Positions 34,599 through 42,714 of a stretch of 64,000 nt of DNA are shown piece after piece. The position numbers and the translations under genes are program-made. Source of the DNA: Rufibacter psychrotolerans (GTDB taxonomy: Bacteria; Bacteroidota; Bacteroidia; Cytophagales; Hymenobacteraceae). Below the pieces are notes generated by a model. It had not been told where the DNA came from and made no database searches. It saw nothing but the letters and a program-made list of their open reading frames with translations. Every line of letters starts with the position of its first letter. The stretch's first letter is position 1. The stretch spans positions 59,507-123,506 of the forward strand of contig NZ_JAFFJV010000021.1 of NCBI RefSeq assembly GCF_016924645.1, written 5' to 3'.

Positions 34599-34628
34599 TT
34601 GCCGTTTGGGCGGCCGTGCGTAAGTTTG
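34599..34628 (+). promoter_or_regulatory. Promoter of the 134-residue membrane protein gene
   Basis: TTG (34599-34601), 19-nt spacer, TAAGTTTG (34621-34628), followed by a start codon only 24 nt later. This rules out the longer frame that would begin at 34599. Confidence 0.65.
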
Positions 34629-34652
34629 GCTTTCACAAACCAACAGGAAGTG

Positions 34653-35057
34653 ATGTCTGGAAAGAAAGTAAAATATGTATTGATCGCGGTTTTTGCCGGG
34701 CTGATGATCTGGTTTATCAAGGATGCGTTCACCCAACCGGGTGTGCAGGACCTGAAAGGCGACTTTGAGGAAGTAGCCATGTACCGCAACGAGAACAACA
34801 CCGGCCCCATCCAGCGCATTTACGCCGTCACCGTTTCAGACAGCCTTTGGGATCAGATGCAGGCGTACGGCGACTACATGCCCCACACCAAGTATGGCAC
34901 CACCAAAGTGTACTTCTTCCTGAAAGGCCAACCCGCCCCCCAAGCCGTTACACCCGGTGAACAGAACTTCGACGCGCAGTTTCAGCCGCATTGCCTGGCC
35001 AAATACGAGAAAGACGCCATGGGCCAGGTGAGTCTGGTGAAGCGGCCGTTCAGGTAA
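34653..35057 (+). CDS. Small single-pass membrane protein
   Basis: A 134-residue protein with an N-terminal membrane anchor (KVKYVLIAVFAGLMIWFIKDAF) and an extracytoplasmic domain of about 105 residues containing RIYAVTVSDSLWDQMQAYGDYMPHTKYG and TTKVYFFLKG. No family recognised. The promoter directly upstream fixes the start. The anchor resembles that of the DUF1684 protein at 3603, but the domain is different. Confidence 0.72.
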   Translation: MSGKKVKYVLIAVFAGLMIWFIKDAFTQPGVQDLKGDFEEVAMYRNENNTGPIQRIYAVTVSDSLWDQMQAYGDYMPHTKYGTTKVYFFLKGQPAPQAVTPGEQNFDAQFQPHCLAKYEKDAMGQVSLVKRPFR

Positions 35058-35129
35058 AATCCATTCCAGTGAATTCCTCCGTTAATGGGGAAACCCTGTG
35101 GAGGATGGGAGAAAATCTGTTTTTCTGAA

Positions 35130-35137
35130 TATGTTTG
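35130..35137 (+). promoter_or_regulatory. Candidate -7 box of the PorT-like gene
   Basis: TATGTTTG lies 16 nt before the chosen start, giving a very short leader. Confidence 0.5.
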
Positions 35138-35153
35138 GAAAACGATACTTCCC

Positions 35154-35834
35154 ATGCTCATGAAGAACATCTTATTGGCGCTGTTTTTTGTTGTGACAGC
35201 GTCTGCTCAAAGCCTGGCACAACAAGCCCCGGGAACGGTACAGTTGGGGTTAGCGGCAGGGCCATCTTTCACTTCTCTTAGAGGAACCACCAATGTGAGG
35301 GGCGTTGACTTAGGCTGGGAAAGGGATTTAAGAGGAGGCGCTGGCATCTCTGTCCGTTACCAGCTCAATGCTCTTTTCCTGAAAACCGATCTGCTTTACT
35401 ACAACAAAGGGTTCAAAACTGACATCACTGCTACCGATGCGTACGGCAACTCCACTGCTGGGCATACGCTCAAAGGCCATTTCCATTATCTGACGCTTCC
35501 ACTTCTGGTGGGAGTCTCTATCAAGGAAACTGGGTTTTTCCTGAATGCCGGTCCTTATGTGGGGAGATTGCTCAAAATGAACTACACCCATGATCTACCT
35601 GAAGAGACCCAGATCCCTTCCAACTGGCAGGAAACCTCTTCCTGGAACAGGTTTGATTATGGAGTTTCAGGAGGAGTTGGTTATTCCCGTTCCCTTTTGG
35701 GCTTTGTTTCAGTGAGCGCGGAAATAAGACAAGACTTAGGCTTGCGGAACCTGGTGAGGGAGGGCACCAGTACCTTTAAAATTAACTCCACCACGTTACT
35801 GCTCGGGGCCCATTACACCTTAGGCGGCAAATAA
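35154..35834 (+). CDS. PorT-like outer-membrane beta-barrel protein
   Basis: About 226 residues starting MLMKNILLALFFVVTASAQS; the ATG two codons later is equally possible, and the longer frame from 35085 runs through the promoter. The signal peptide ends near SLAQQ. The rest is a series of amphipathic strands: LGLAAGPSFTSLRG, GISVRYQLNALFLKTDLLYY, HYLTLPLLVGVSI, FFLNAGPYVGRLL and GGVGYSR, ending TTLLLGAHYTLGGK. This is the OMP_b-brl_2 pattern of Bacteroidota. Its role is not known. Confidence 0.85.
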   Translation: MLMKNILLALFFVVTASAQSLAQQAPGTVQLGLAAGPSFTSLRGTTNVRGVDLGWERDLRGGAGISVRYQLNALFLKTDLLYYNKGFKTDITATDAYGNSTAGHTLKGHFHYLTLPLLVGVSIKETGFFLNAGPYVGRLLKMNYTHDLPEETQIPSNWQETSSWNRFDYGVSGGVGYSRSLLGFVSVSAEIRQDLGLRNLVREGTSTFKINSTTLLLGAHYTLGGK

Positions 35835-35845
35835 GCAGGTTTCCT

Positions 35846-35881
35846 GTTTTGGGCCTGCTTTCCCAGAACCAGGCCCAAAAC
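35846..35881. repeat. Family A palindrome
   Basis: GTTTTGGGCCTGCTTTC and GAACCAGGCCCAAAAC, a near-perfect copy between the PorT-like gene and the dnaX promoter. Confidence 0.8.
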
Positions 35882-35933
35882 GCTACCGCTCGTTGCACAA
35901 ATTCAAGAACCTGCTTCTGCCCTGTTCTTTCCG

Positions 35934-35965
35934 TTGCGGATTCGATTCAGAATCGATTAACTTTG
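35934..35965 (+). promoter_or_regulatory. dnaX promoter with palindromic operator
   Basis: TTG (35934-35936), 21-nt spacer, TAACTTTG (35958-35965). The spacer holds a perfect 15-bp palindrome, TCGATTCAGAATCGA (35942-35956). The dnaX ATG is only 7 nt after the -7 box, so the transcript should be leaderless or nearly so. Confidence 0.6.
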
Positions 35966-35972
35966 TAGAGCG

Positions 35973-37901
35973 ATGGAGAATTTTGTTGTATCGGCCCGTA
36001 AATATCGCCCGACTACGTTTGATAGCGTGGTGGGGCAGCACCATATTACCACTACCTTAAAGAACGCAATCAGCAGTAACCACCTGGCGCAGGCGTTCCT
36101 GTTCTGCGGCCCCAGGGGCGTGGGCAAGACTACGTGCGCGCGTATTCTGGCCAAGACCATCAACTGCCAGAACATTACGCCGGAGGTAGAGGCCTGCAAC
36201 GTGTGTGACAGCTGCAAGAGCTTCAACAACAACAGCTCGTTCAACGTGCACGAGCTGGATGCGGCCTCCAACAACTCCGTGGAGGACATCCGGAACCTGG
36301 TGGAGCAGGTGCGTTATGCGCCGCAGACGGGCAAGTACAAAATCTACATCATAGATGAGGTGCATATGCTCTCCAACTCGGCCTTCAACGCGTTTCTGAA
36401 AACCCTGGAGGAGCCGCCGGCCTACGCCATTTTCATTTTGGCTACCACCGAGCGCCACAAGATCATCCCAACCATCCTGTCGCGCTGCCAGATCTTTGAT
36501 TTCAACCGAATCCGGATTGAGGACATGGTGCAGCACCTGGGCCGTATCGCCTCCAAAGAGGAGATCAAAGCCGATGACGATGCCCTGCACCTGATTGCCC
36601 AGAAAGCCGATGGTGCCCTGCGCGATGCCTTGTCTATCTTCGACCAGATGGTGACCTTCTCGGGCCACCACCTCACCTACAAGGCCACCGTGCAGAACCT
36701 GCACATCCTGGACTATGACTATTACTTCCGCCTGACGGAATATCTGCTTACCCAGAACCTGAGCGGCGCTTTGCTGCTTTATGACGAAATCCTGAAAAAC
36801 GGCTTCGATTCGCACAACTTCGTGCTGGGCATAGGCGAGCATTTCAGAAGCTTGCTCGTGTGCAAAGACACCGTAACGGTGCAGTTGCTGCAGGTTTCTG
36901 AGAACATCAAAGCCCAGTACGCGAAGCAATCGCAGGAGGCGTCTCTGAGTTTCCTGTTGTCGGGCCTGAACCTGGTGGGCACCTGCGACCAGAACTTTAA
37001 AGCGGCTAAAAACCAGCGGTTGCACGTGGAACTGCTACTCATGAAGCTGGCCCATTTGCCGCATGCCCTGCAACTGGCCTCAGACCTCTCTTTGAACGGA
37101 GAGGTCAAAAAAAAAACTAATGGAAGTTCCGGCGTAGCCGCTCCGGTTGCCCAGGCACCGGTTATCCAGGCTCCGCCCGTAGCTCCCGCGTCCGCGCCAC
37201 CAGCCCCAGCTCAGCCAGTTTCGGCCGGTCTTGAGAAAAACACCGCCGAAACGCACCACAACACCGCGCCCGCCGATATGGACGCCGGCCAGGAGCCCGT
37301 GTTTGACACGTATCCTAACCAGGCACCTTCTCCGGTACCCGTGGCGGCTAAACCGGCCCCGGCGGTGGCTGATCCGGCAGCGCCCATGCGCACCGTGGCC
37401 TCTCCCCTGGCTACCCGCAAACTGTCAAAACTGCCCAGCCTGAAGAACCTGGAGGAGAAAGTAGCGGCATCTGCGGCACCCGCGGTGGAGGTGCTGGAAG
37501 AGGAAACCGAGGCCTACGTTCCCGGTTCTCTGCCGCCCATCAACGAACTGAAACTGCAGCAGCTCTGGAAACAGTACGTGGACCGCGTGAAACACACCGA
37601 CCGCACCCTGGAGTACACCATCCTGAACCGCGAGTGGTACTTTGACGCCGAGAAAGCCGAGGTGCACCTGCAAGTGGAAAATGAGGTGCAGGTAGCCGAG
37701 TTCAACAGCTTCAAACCTGAATTTCTGATGTATCTGCGCCAGGGCTTAGGGCATAACCGAATACAGGTGCTCATTGACGTGGTGCAGCAGGAAGGCGGCC
37801 GCAAACTCTACACCTCGCAAGACAAATACAACTACTTAGCGGAAATGTACCCGGCCTTGAAAGACCTCAAAAACCGCCTCGGCCTGGACACTGACTTCTA
37901 A
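35973..37901 (+). CDS. dnaX: DNA polymerase III subunits gamma and tau
   Basis: Clamp-loader ATPase of the replisome, 642 residues. Walker A is CGPRGVGKTTCARIL; the zinc-binding Cys cluster includes EACNVCDSCKSF; DEVHMLSNSAFNAFLKTLEEPP is the Walker B/DEAD-like box; and ILSRCQIFDFNRI carries sensor 1. After residue 378 comes a run of ten A (37107-37116), then a Pro/Ala-rich linker (385-480) and a C-terminal tau domain (about 510-642). A -1 slip on the A-run gives Asn then a stop codon, predicting a 382-residue gamma form. A +1 slip meets a stop six codons on. Confidence 0.96.
   Translation: MENFVVSARKYRPTTFDSVVGQHHITTTLKNAISSNHLAQAFLFCGPRGVGKTTCARILAKTINCQNITPEVEACNVCDSCKSFNNNSSFNVHELDAASNNSVEDIRNLVEQVRYAPQTGKYKIYIIDEVHMLSNSAFNAFLKTLEEPPAYAIFILATTERHKIIPTILSRCQIFDFNRIRIEDMVQHLGRIASKEEIKADDDALHLIAQKADGALRDALSIFDQMVTFSGHHLTYKATVQNLHILDYDYYFRLTEYLLTQNLSGALLLYDEILKNGFDSHNFVLGIGEHFRSLLVCKDTVTVQLLQVSENIKAQYAKQSQEASLSFLLSGLNLVGTCDQNFKAAKNQRLHVELLLMKLAHLPHALQLASDLSLNGEVKKKTNGSSGVAAPVAQAPVIQAPPVAPASAPPAPAQPVSAGLEKNTAETHHNTAPADMDAGQEPVFDTYPNQAPSPVPVAAKPAPAVADPAAPMRTVASPLATRKLSKLPSLKNLEEKVAASAAPAVEVLEEETEAYVPGSLPPINELKLQQLWKQYVDRVKHTDRTLEYTILNREWYFDAEKAEVHLQVENEVQVAEFNSFKPEFLMYLRQGLGHNRIQVLIDVVQQEGGRKLYTSQDKYNYLAEMYPALKDLKNRLGLDTDF
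37107..37122 (+). promoter_or_regulatory. dnaX slippery site
   Basis: Ten consecutive A followed by CTAATG. Reading in frame gives Lys-Lys-Lys-Thr-Asn; a -1 shift, or insertion of one A in the mRNA, gives Lys-Lys-Lys-Asn-stop. Confidence 0.75.
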
Positions 37902-37908
37902 TCTTTTC

Positions 37909-37946
37909 AAAACCTGTGGGGCTTTTCCAACGTCTCACAGGTTTTT
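37909..37946 (+). terminator. Hairpin after dnaX
   Basis: AAAACCTGTG and CACAGGTTTTT, with a 17-nt loop and a T tail. The stem sequence also occurs in the hairpin at 32186-32210. Confidence 0.65.
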
Positions 37947-37960
37947 ACTTTCCCGCTCCC

Positions 37961-38497
37961 ATGAACCACCTCTTCGATCGTAAAACCGATGCTTTTTTTG
38001 GAAGTCTCCGTTACCTAGGCTACGTGCTGCTACCGGGAGGCATCATACTGGGTGGTAGCCCCTTGTGGTCTGGCACTGACAAAGTGCAAATGCTATCTGT
38101 AGGCACGTTACTGGTTTTGCTGGGACTTCTCTTCCAAGGTACTTACCACGGTTTCCAGATCGATTTTCAAAACAAACGGGTACGGGAATACCTGAGCATG
38201 TTCGGGCTGAAGACCGGCAAATGGGCACCCTTGCCCGCGTTCAAGCAGGTCCTCCTGACTTCCAACCTGGGTCACGCTCATGCCCACGATCATGACCACG
38301 AACACGGCCACCACCATGATGAACCCGCCCCGCTGGTAACCTGGTACACCATCGGCTTATACTCCACCTCTCCAGAACCCGACTACGAACTCCGCACCGA
38401 TAGCCAGCAGGATGCCCTGCAAACCATGGAACTGCTGGCCAAGCGCCTCCACATTCCCGCCGAAAACAGAGCCACCTCCCCTGCTTCTCATTTGTAG
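37961..38497 (+). CDS. Two-helix membrane protein with a histidine-rich loop
   Basis: Starting at MNHLFDRKTDAFF gives 178 residues. Two hydrophobic segments (YLGYVLLPGGIILGG and MLSVGTLLVLLGLLFQG) precede a soluble part with NKRVREYLSMFG. A cluster HAHAHDHDHEHGHHHDE at about 106-122 could bind metal ions such as zinc or nickel. No family recognised. It follows the dnaX terminator by 14 bp. Metal binding is inference from composition only. Confidence 0.72.
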   Translation: MNHLFDRKTDAFFGSLRYLGYVLLPGGIILGGSPLWSGTDKVQMLSVGTLLVLLGLLFQGTYHGFQIDFQNKRVREYLSMFGLKTGKWAPLPAFKQVLLTSNLGHAHAHDHDHEHGHHHDEPAPLVTWYTIGLYSTSPEPDYELRTDSQQDALQTMELLAKRLHIPAENRATSPASHL

Positions 38498-38652
38498 ATG
38501 GCATAGTTATTTGGGGGCTGCTTTTCTTAAATGAGGCTGAAATGGGCTCTGCCCTTGGATTGTGGACCAGCAGGTGTAAACATCCCCTTCGCTCCCTCCA
38601 AAGGGGGAGTCTGAGCTTGGTAGAAGTAATTGAGATCAATGGATTGGGGCTT

Positions 38653-38782
38653 CCCTCGCTCGCCTCTGGCGAGTGTGGGTCATCGTTCGGCCTCTGGCCG
38701 CGTTGGAGTGGATTGCCTTTGCCTATGTCCTTAGCGGCGAGACGCCGCCCCATTTCTCACACTCGCCAGAGGCGAGCGAGGG
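38653..38782. repeat. 25-bp perfect inverted repeats flanking 80 bp
   Basis: CCCTCGCTCGCCTCTGGCGA... at 38653-38677 is the exact complement of 38758-38782. The 80-bp interior has its own small GC-rich hairpins (CGGCCTCTGGCCG). Confidence 0.8.
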
Positions 38783-38967
38783 TTTGCTTGAGCCTTATTC
38801 ACAGCCACGGTAACACGGCCTTGCAAACTGCCAGCCTTAACAGGCTTGAACCATGAGGAATGTGAACCCACCCCTGCCCCTCCCAGGAGGGGAATCCGCC
38901 TTGCTGAAGGAATTGCAGTGCCTTGTCTCTACGGTATCACCGTCACTGCTTCTGTCTCTTCTTCCTG

Positions 38968-39212
38968 TTCCAGTCTTTCGCTTGAGCGCCTAGCACTCGA
39001 CCCGGTGCCGCGCATGCGGCAGGCCTGAGGGCCAGGCGAGAGAGCACAGCGCGAAGGCGGAAGACGGGGCCCCGCGGCCGTGAGCGCACGAAGCTACCTA
39101 TGCAACAACCCAGCTCATAAGTCCATAGACAAACGGCCCTTCGCCAGCAATAGCAAAAACATACCAACAACGGCTAATCAGGACATAGACAAGCCGCCGC
39201 TACGCCAGCAAC
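38968..39212 (+). repeat. Element H, copy 2
   Basis: Inverted relative of 31723-32020. The longest identical block is the 27 nt at 39061-39087, centred on GGGGCCCCGCGGCC. Confidence 0.75.
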
Positions 39213-39330
39213 AGACAGGAGTATCATTCAAAGCAACACTTAGTTAAAGCTTTTCCTTAGCTACCACTAACCACACTAATCCTCATTCTCAAAGCGTTAT
39301 AATCAACGCCATAAAATCCCTTGGTTTTCC

Positions 39331-39338
39331 TATATTTG
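39331..39338 (+). promoter_or_regulatory. Candidate -7 box of the M16 peptidase gene
   Basis: TATATTTG, exact TAnnTTTG, 30 nt upstream of the GTG start. It lies after the in-frame ATG at 39321, which argues against that start. Confidence 0.55.
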
Positions 39339-39368
39339 GTAACCATCTACAAGATTAATCCACCAGAC

Positions 39369-42332
39369 GTGAAAAAAAGATTTATTGCTTTTTCCCTGAT
39401 GGGAGTGATGCTGTTTGCCCAGTGCAAAACCAGTACGCCTACCCAGTCTGCTTCCTCAGCAACGGAAAGCCCATCGGCGGAGGCAGCCAAGAAAGAGTTC
39501 CCCTACACTTCCGTGCCCAATGATCCGCTGAACGCGCGCATCTACAAACTGGACAACGGACTTACCGTGTACCTGACCAAATACGAGAACGCGCCGCGCA
39601 TCCAGACCTACATTGCCGTGCGGGCCGGCAGCAAAAACGATCCCGCCGATGCCACCGGTCTGGCCCACTACCTGGAGCACATGGCCTTCAAAGGGTCAAC
39701 GCGCCTGGGCACCATTAACTGGGAAAAGGAGCAGCAAGAACTGGCCAAGATTGAGGCCCTGTACGAGCAGTACCGCACCCAGAAAGACCCGGCCCTGCGC
39801 AAGAAAACCTACCACCAGATTGACTCTATCTCGGGAGTAGCGGCCAAGTACGCCGTGCCCAACGAGTACGACAAATTGGTGGCCGCCTTGGGCATGGAAA
39901 ACTCCAACGCCAGCACTTGGGTGGAGCAGACCATCTACTACGGCGATATTCCCAGCAACCAACTGGACAAGTGGGCCATGCTGGAAGCCGAGCGCCTGGG
40001 CGTGATGATTCCCAGATTGTTCCACACGGAACTAGAGGCCGTGTACGAGGAAAAGAACCGCTCCCTGGACTCTGACCAGAACAAAGCGTTTGAAGCAGCC
40101 TTCGCGGCCTTGTTCCCTACGCACCAGTACGGTGCCCAGACCACCATCGGGACGGTGGAGCACCTGAAGAACCCGTCCATCACCGAGATCAAGAAGTATT
40201 TCGATAAGTACTACGTGCCCAACAACATGGCCATTGCCATGAGCGGTGACCTGGACTTTGACCAGACTATCAGAACCATCAACGAGCACTTCGGACGTTG
40301 GCAGAAGAAAGCCGATCCGGTGTACAACGCGCCGCAGGAGAAGCCTATCACCGCGCCTGTTGTGAAGGAGATTCTGGGGCCAGAGTCTGAGATGCTGCTG
40401 ATGGCCTACCGGTTTCCGGGTATTAAGTCTAAAGACGCGTTGGTGCTGCGCATGATCAACCAGATTCTGAGCAACGGACAGGCCGGATTGATTGACCTGA
40501 ACATCAACCAAAAACAAGCTGCATTGGGGGCTGCGTCTTTCGCTGAGATTTACAATGATTACTCGGCTCACTTCCTCACCGGTAATCCACGTCAGGGACA
40601 GACCTTGGATCAGGTAAAAAACCTGTTGCTGCAGCAGATTGAACTGGTGAAGAAAGGCCAGTTTGAAGATTGGCTCATTCCGGCCATCGTGAACAAAAAC
40701 AAGATCAGCAAGATGAAAGCCTACGAGAGCAACGCCGCCCGCGCTACGGCTTTCGTGGATGCCTTCATCGCGCGCCAGGACTGGGCCGAGTACCTGAAGC
40801 AGGAAGACGATTTTGAGAAGATCACCAAGCAGGACGTGATGGACGTGGCCAACCGCTACTACGGAAACAACTACGCCGTCATCTACAAGCGCACCGGTCA
40901 GGACCCAACCGCCCAGAAGGTGGAGAAACCGACCATCACGCCGGTACCGGCCAACCGCGAGGCGCAGTCTGAGTTCTACAAACAGGTAGCCAGCCGCACT
41001 GTTTCTGAGTTGCAGCCGCAGTTTGTGGATTACCAGAAGGACATTCAGCAAGGTACGCTCAAGTCTGGCATTCCTATTTATTACACCCAAAACAAGGAAA
41101 ACGGGCTGTTCAACCTGTACTACATTCTGGACATGGGCACGAACAATGACCTGAAACTGGGTCTGGCCGTGGATTACCTGCAGTACCTGGGGACCGACAA
41201 ATACACTGCCGAGGAACTGCAGAAAGAGTTCTTCAAGATCGGGTGCTCGTTTGGAGTTTCCTCGGGCCAAGATCAGGTGTATGTATCTCTTACCGGTTTG
41301 GACACCAATTTAGAGCAAGGCCTCCAGCTGTTTGAAAGCCTGCTGCAGAACCCTAAAGCCGACCAGCAAGCCCTGAGCGACATGGTGGCCGGTATCCTGA
41401 AAGATCGCAAAGACGCCAAGCTGAACAAGAACATCATCCACAGCGTGGCCATGGTGAACTACGCTAAGTACGGCCCTAAGAACCCGTTCACGCACATTCT
41501 GAGCGAGCAGGAGCTGAAGAAAGTGAAGCCCGCCGAGCTGATCACCCGCATCAAGAGCATTCCTACGTACCAGCACCGCGTGCTGTACTATGGTCCGCGC
41601 GAGTTGCAAACCATCAGCGCCACGCTGAACACCGGCCACATTGTTCCGGCCAGCCTGAAACCGGTTCCCGCTGAGAATGCCTTCAAGGAACTGGACATCA
41701 AAGACCGTAAGGTGTACTGGACCAACTATGACATGGTACAGGCCGAGCTGCTGTTTTTGACCAAGTCTCTGAATTATGACCCTAAACTGGTGCCTACCAT
41801 CAGGCTGTACAACGAGTATTTTGACGGTGGCATGGGCGCCATTGTATTCCAGGAACTCCGCGAATCTCGGGCTTTGGCTTACTCGGCCAGCTCTCGTTTT
41901 GCCAACGCCAGCCGGAAAGACCGCGCCAACTACATCATGTCGTACATCGGGACGCAGTCAGACAAACTGCCCGAAGCCATGGCGGGCATGCAGGAACTGT
42001 TGAATAACCTGCCACTGGCGGCGGCTAACTTTGAGAATGCCAAAGCCTCGGTGCGGAACAGCATCGCCACGGAGCGCATTAACAAAGTGGGCATTCTCAT
42101 GAACTATGAGCAGGCCCGCAAACTGGGCGTGGACCATGACATCAGAAGAGACATCTACGAGAGCCTGGATGCGCTTACCTTAGATCAGATCAAAGCGTTC
42201 CAAGAGCAGTTTGTGAAAGGACAGAACCAGACCATTCTGGTGATTGGCTCCAAAGATAGGCTCAACTTCAAGGAACTGGCCAAATACGGCACCGTGAAGC
42301 AGCTGACCTTGAAAGAGCTGTTTGGGTACTAG
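39369..42332 (+). CDS. M16 family zinc metallopeptidase, lipoprotein
   Basis: From a GTG at 39369 the protein begins (M)KKRFIAFSLMGVMLFAQC, a signal peptide with lipobox Cys; 987 residues. The first M16 domain has the inverted zinc motif H100-Y-L-E-H104 in GLAHYLEHMAFKG, and the downstream Glu is in LEAVYEEKNRS. A second, non-catalytic-looking M16 pair occupies the C-terminal half (ESRALAYSASSRF region). Such pitrilysin-like enzymes degrade peptides in the envelope. It is followed by a terminator and appears monocistronic. Confidence 0.92.
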   Translation: MKKRFIAFSLMGVMLFAQCKTSTPTQSASSATESPSAEAAKKEFPYTSVPNDPLNARIYKLDNGLTVYLTKYENAPRIQTYIAVRAGSKNDPADATGLAHYLEHMAFKGSTRLGTINWEKEQQELAKIEALYEQYRTQKDPALRKKTYHQIDSISGVAAKYAVPNEYDKLVAALGMENSNASTWVEQTIYYGDIPSNQLDKWAMLEAERLGVMIPRLFHTELEAVYEEKNRSLDSDQNKAFEAAFAALFPTHQYGAQTTIGTVEHLKNPSITEIKKYFDKYYVPNNMAIAMSGDLDFDQTIRTINEHFGRWQKKADPVYNAPQEKPITAPVVKEILGPESEMLLMAYRFPGIKSKDALVLRMINQILSNGQAGLIDLNINQKQAALGAASFAEIYNDYSAHFLTGNPRQGQTLDQVKNLLLQQIELVKKGQFEDWLIPAIVNKNKISKMKAYESNAARATAFVDAFIARQDWAEYLKQEDDFEKITKQDVMDVANRYYGNNYAVIYKRTGQDPTAQKVEKPTITPVPANREAQSEFYKQVASRTVSELQPQFVDYQKDIQQGTLKSGIPIYYTQNKENGLFNLYYILDMGTNNDLKLGLAVDYLQYLGTDKYTAEELQKEFFKIGCSFGVSSGQDQVYVSLTGLDTNLEQGLQLFESLLQNPKADQQALSDMVAGILKDRKDAKLNKNIIHSVAMVNYAKYGPKNPFTHILSEQELKKVKPAELITRIKSIPTYQHRVLYYGPRELQTISATLNTGHIVPASLKPVPAENAFKELDIKDRKVYWTNYDMVQAELLFLTKSLNYDPKLVPTIRLYNEYFDGGMGAIVFQELRESRALAYSASSRFANASRKDRANYIMSYIGTQSDKLPEAMAGMQELLNNLPLAAANFENAKASVRNSIATERINKVGILMNYEQARKLGVDHDIRRDIYESLDALTLDQIKAFQEQFVKGQNQTILVIGSKDRLNFKELAKYGTVKQLTLKELFGY

Positions 42333-42373
42333 GCGATAGTGATTAGTTGTTAGTTAACAGTATTTAGTTTCAG

Positions 42374-42405
42374 AAGAAGGAGCGCCCCTCGGTTGCTCCT
42401 TCTTT
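42374..42405 (+). terminator. Terminator after the M16 gene
   Basis: AAGAAGGAGC, 11-nt loop, GCTCCTTCTT, then TGTTTT from the adjoining family A unit. Confidence 0.75.
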
Positions 42406-42442
42406 GTTTTGGGGCTGTTTTGCAGAAAACAGGATTTAAACG
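42406..42442. repeat. Family A palindrome
   Basis: GTTTTGGGGCTGTTTT, loop GCAG, AAAACAGGATTTAAAC. The stem is nearly intact and directly joins the terminator. Confidence 0.65.
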
Positions 42443-42714
42443 CTGCTCTGGTTTATCACCGTCAACAAGTGGTTTATACTTAATTGCCTTTTTCAGGGAA
42501 ACCTCTAACCTCCTCACTCGTTAGACCAAACTCCAATGTTACTTTTTTACGCTGTGCCTCCAATTCACAAAGGTGGTATATTGTACCATACCAACAACTT
42601 GGCGCCGGCTCACCTGATGTTTCCTTACCTTTAAACGATAGAATAAATATTAGGCTTGCTACGGCCAACCGATAACCGATTCACCTATCTTCTGATTTTC
42701 AATAGTACGCTTAC
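42443..42714. other. Gap before the MFS gene
   Basis: No supported gene, only a short minus-strand frame with a TTG start (42480-42668) that I do not accept. No promoter consensus is visible for the MFS gene. Confidence 0.4.

Larger units (their letters stand above)
38498..39368. other. 870-bp repeat island before the M16 peptidase
   Basis: No believable gene. It contains a family A unit (38509-38542), a pair of perfect 25-bp inverted repeats (38653-38677 and 38758-38782), a family C unit (38866-38892) and element H copy 2 (38968-39212). The final 150 bp lead into the M16 promoter. Confidence 0.7.

Noticed and set aside
35085..35153. Longer N-terminus of the PorT-like protein
   Set aside because: The extension reads through a -7 box and precedes a normal signal peptide.
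39321..39368. ATG start 16 codons upstream for the M16 peptidase
   Set aside because: It would lie upstream of the TATATTTG box and place a non-signal sequence before a clean lipoprotein signal peptide; the GTG at 39369 fits better.
42480..42668. 62-codon minus-strand frame upstream of the MFS gene
   Set aside because: It needs a TTG start, has no promoter or ribosome-binding signal, and its sequence matches nothing known. The short hydrophobic start is not enough to call a gene.
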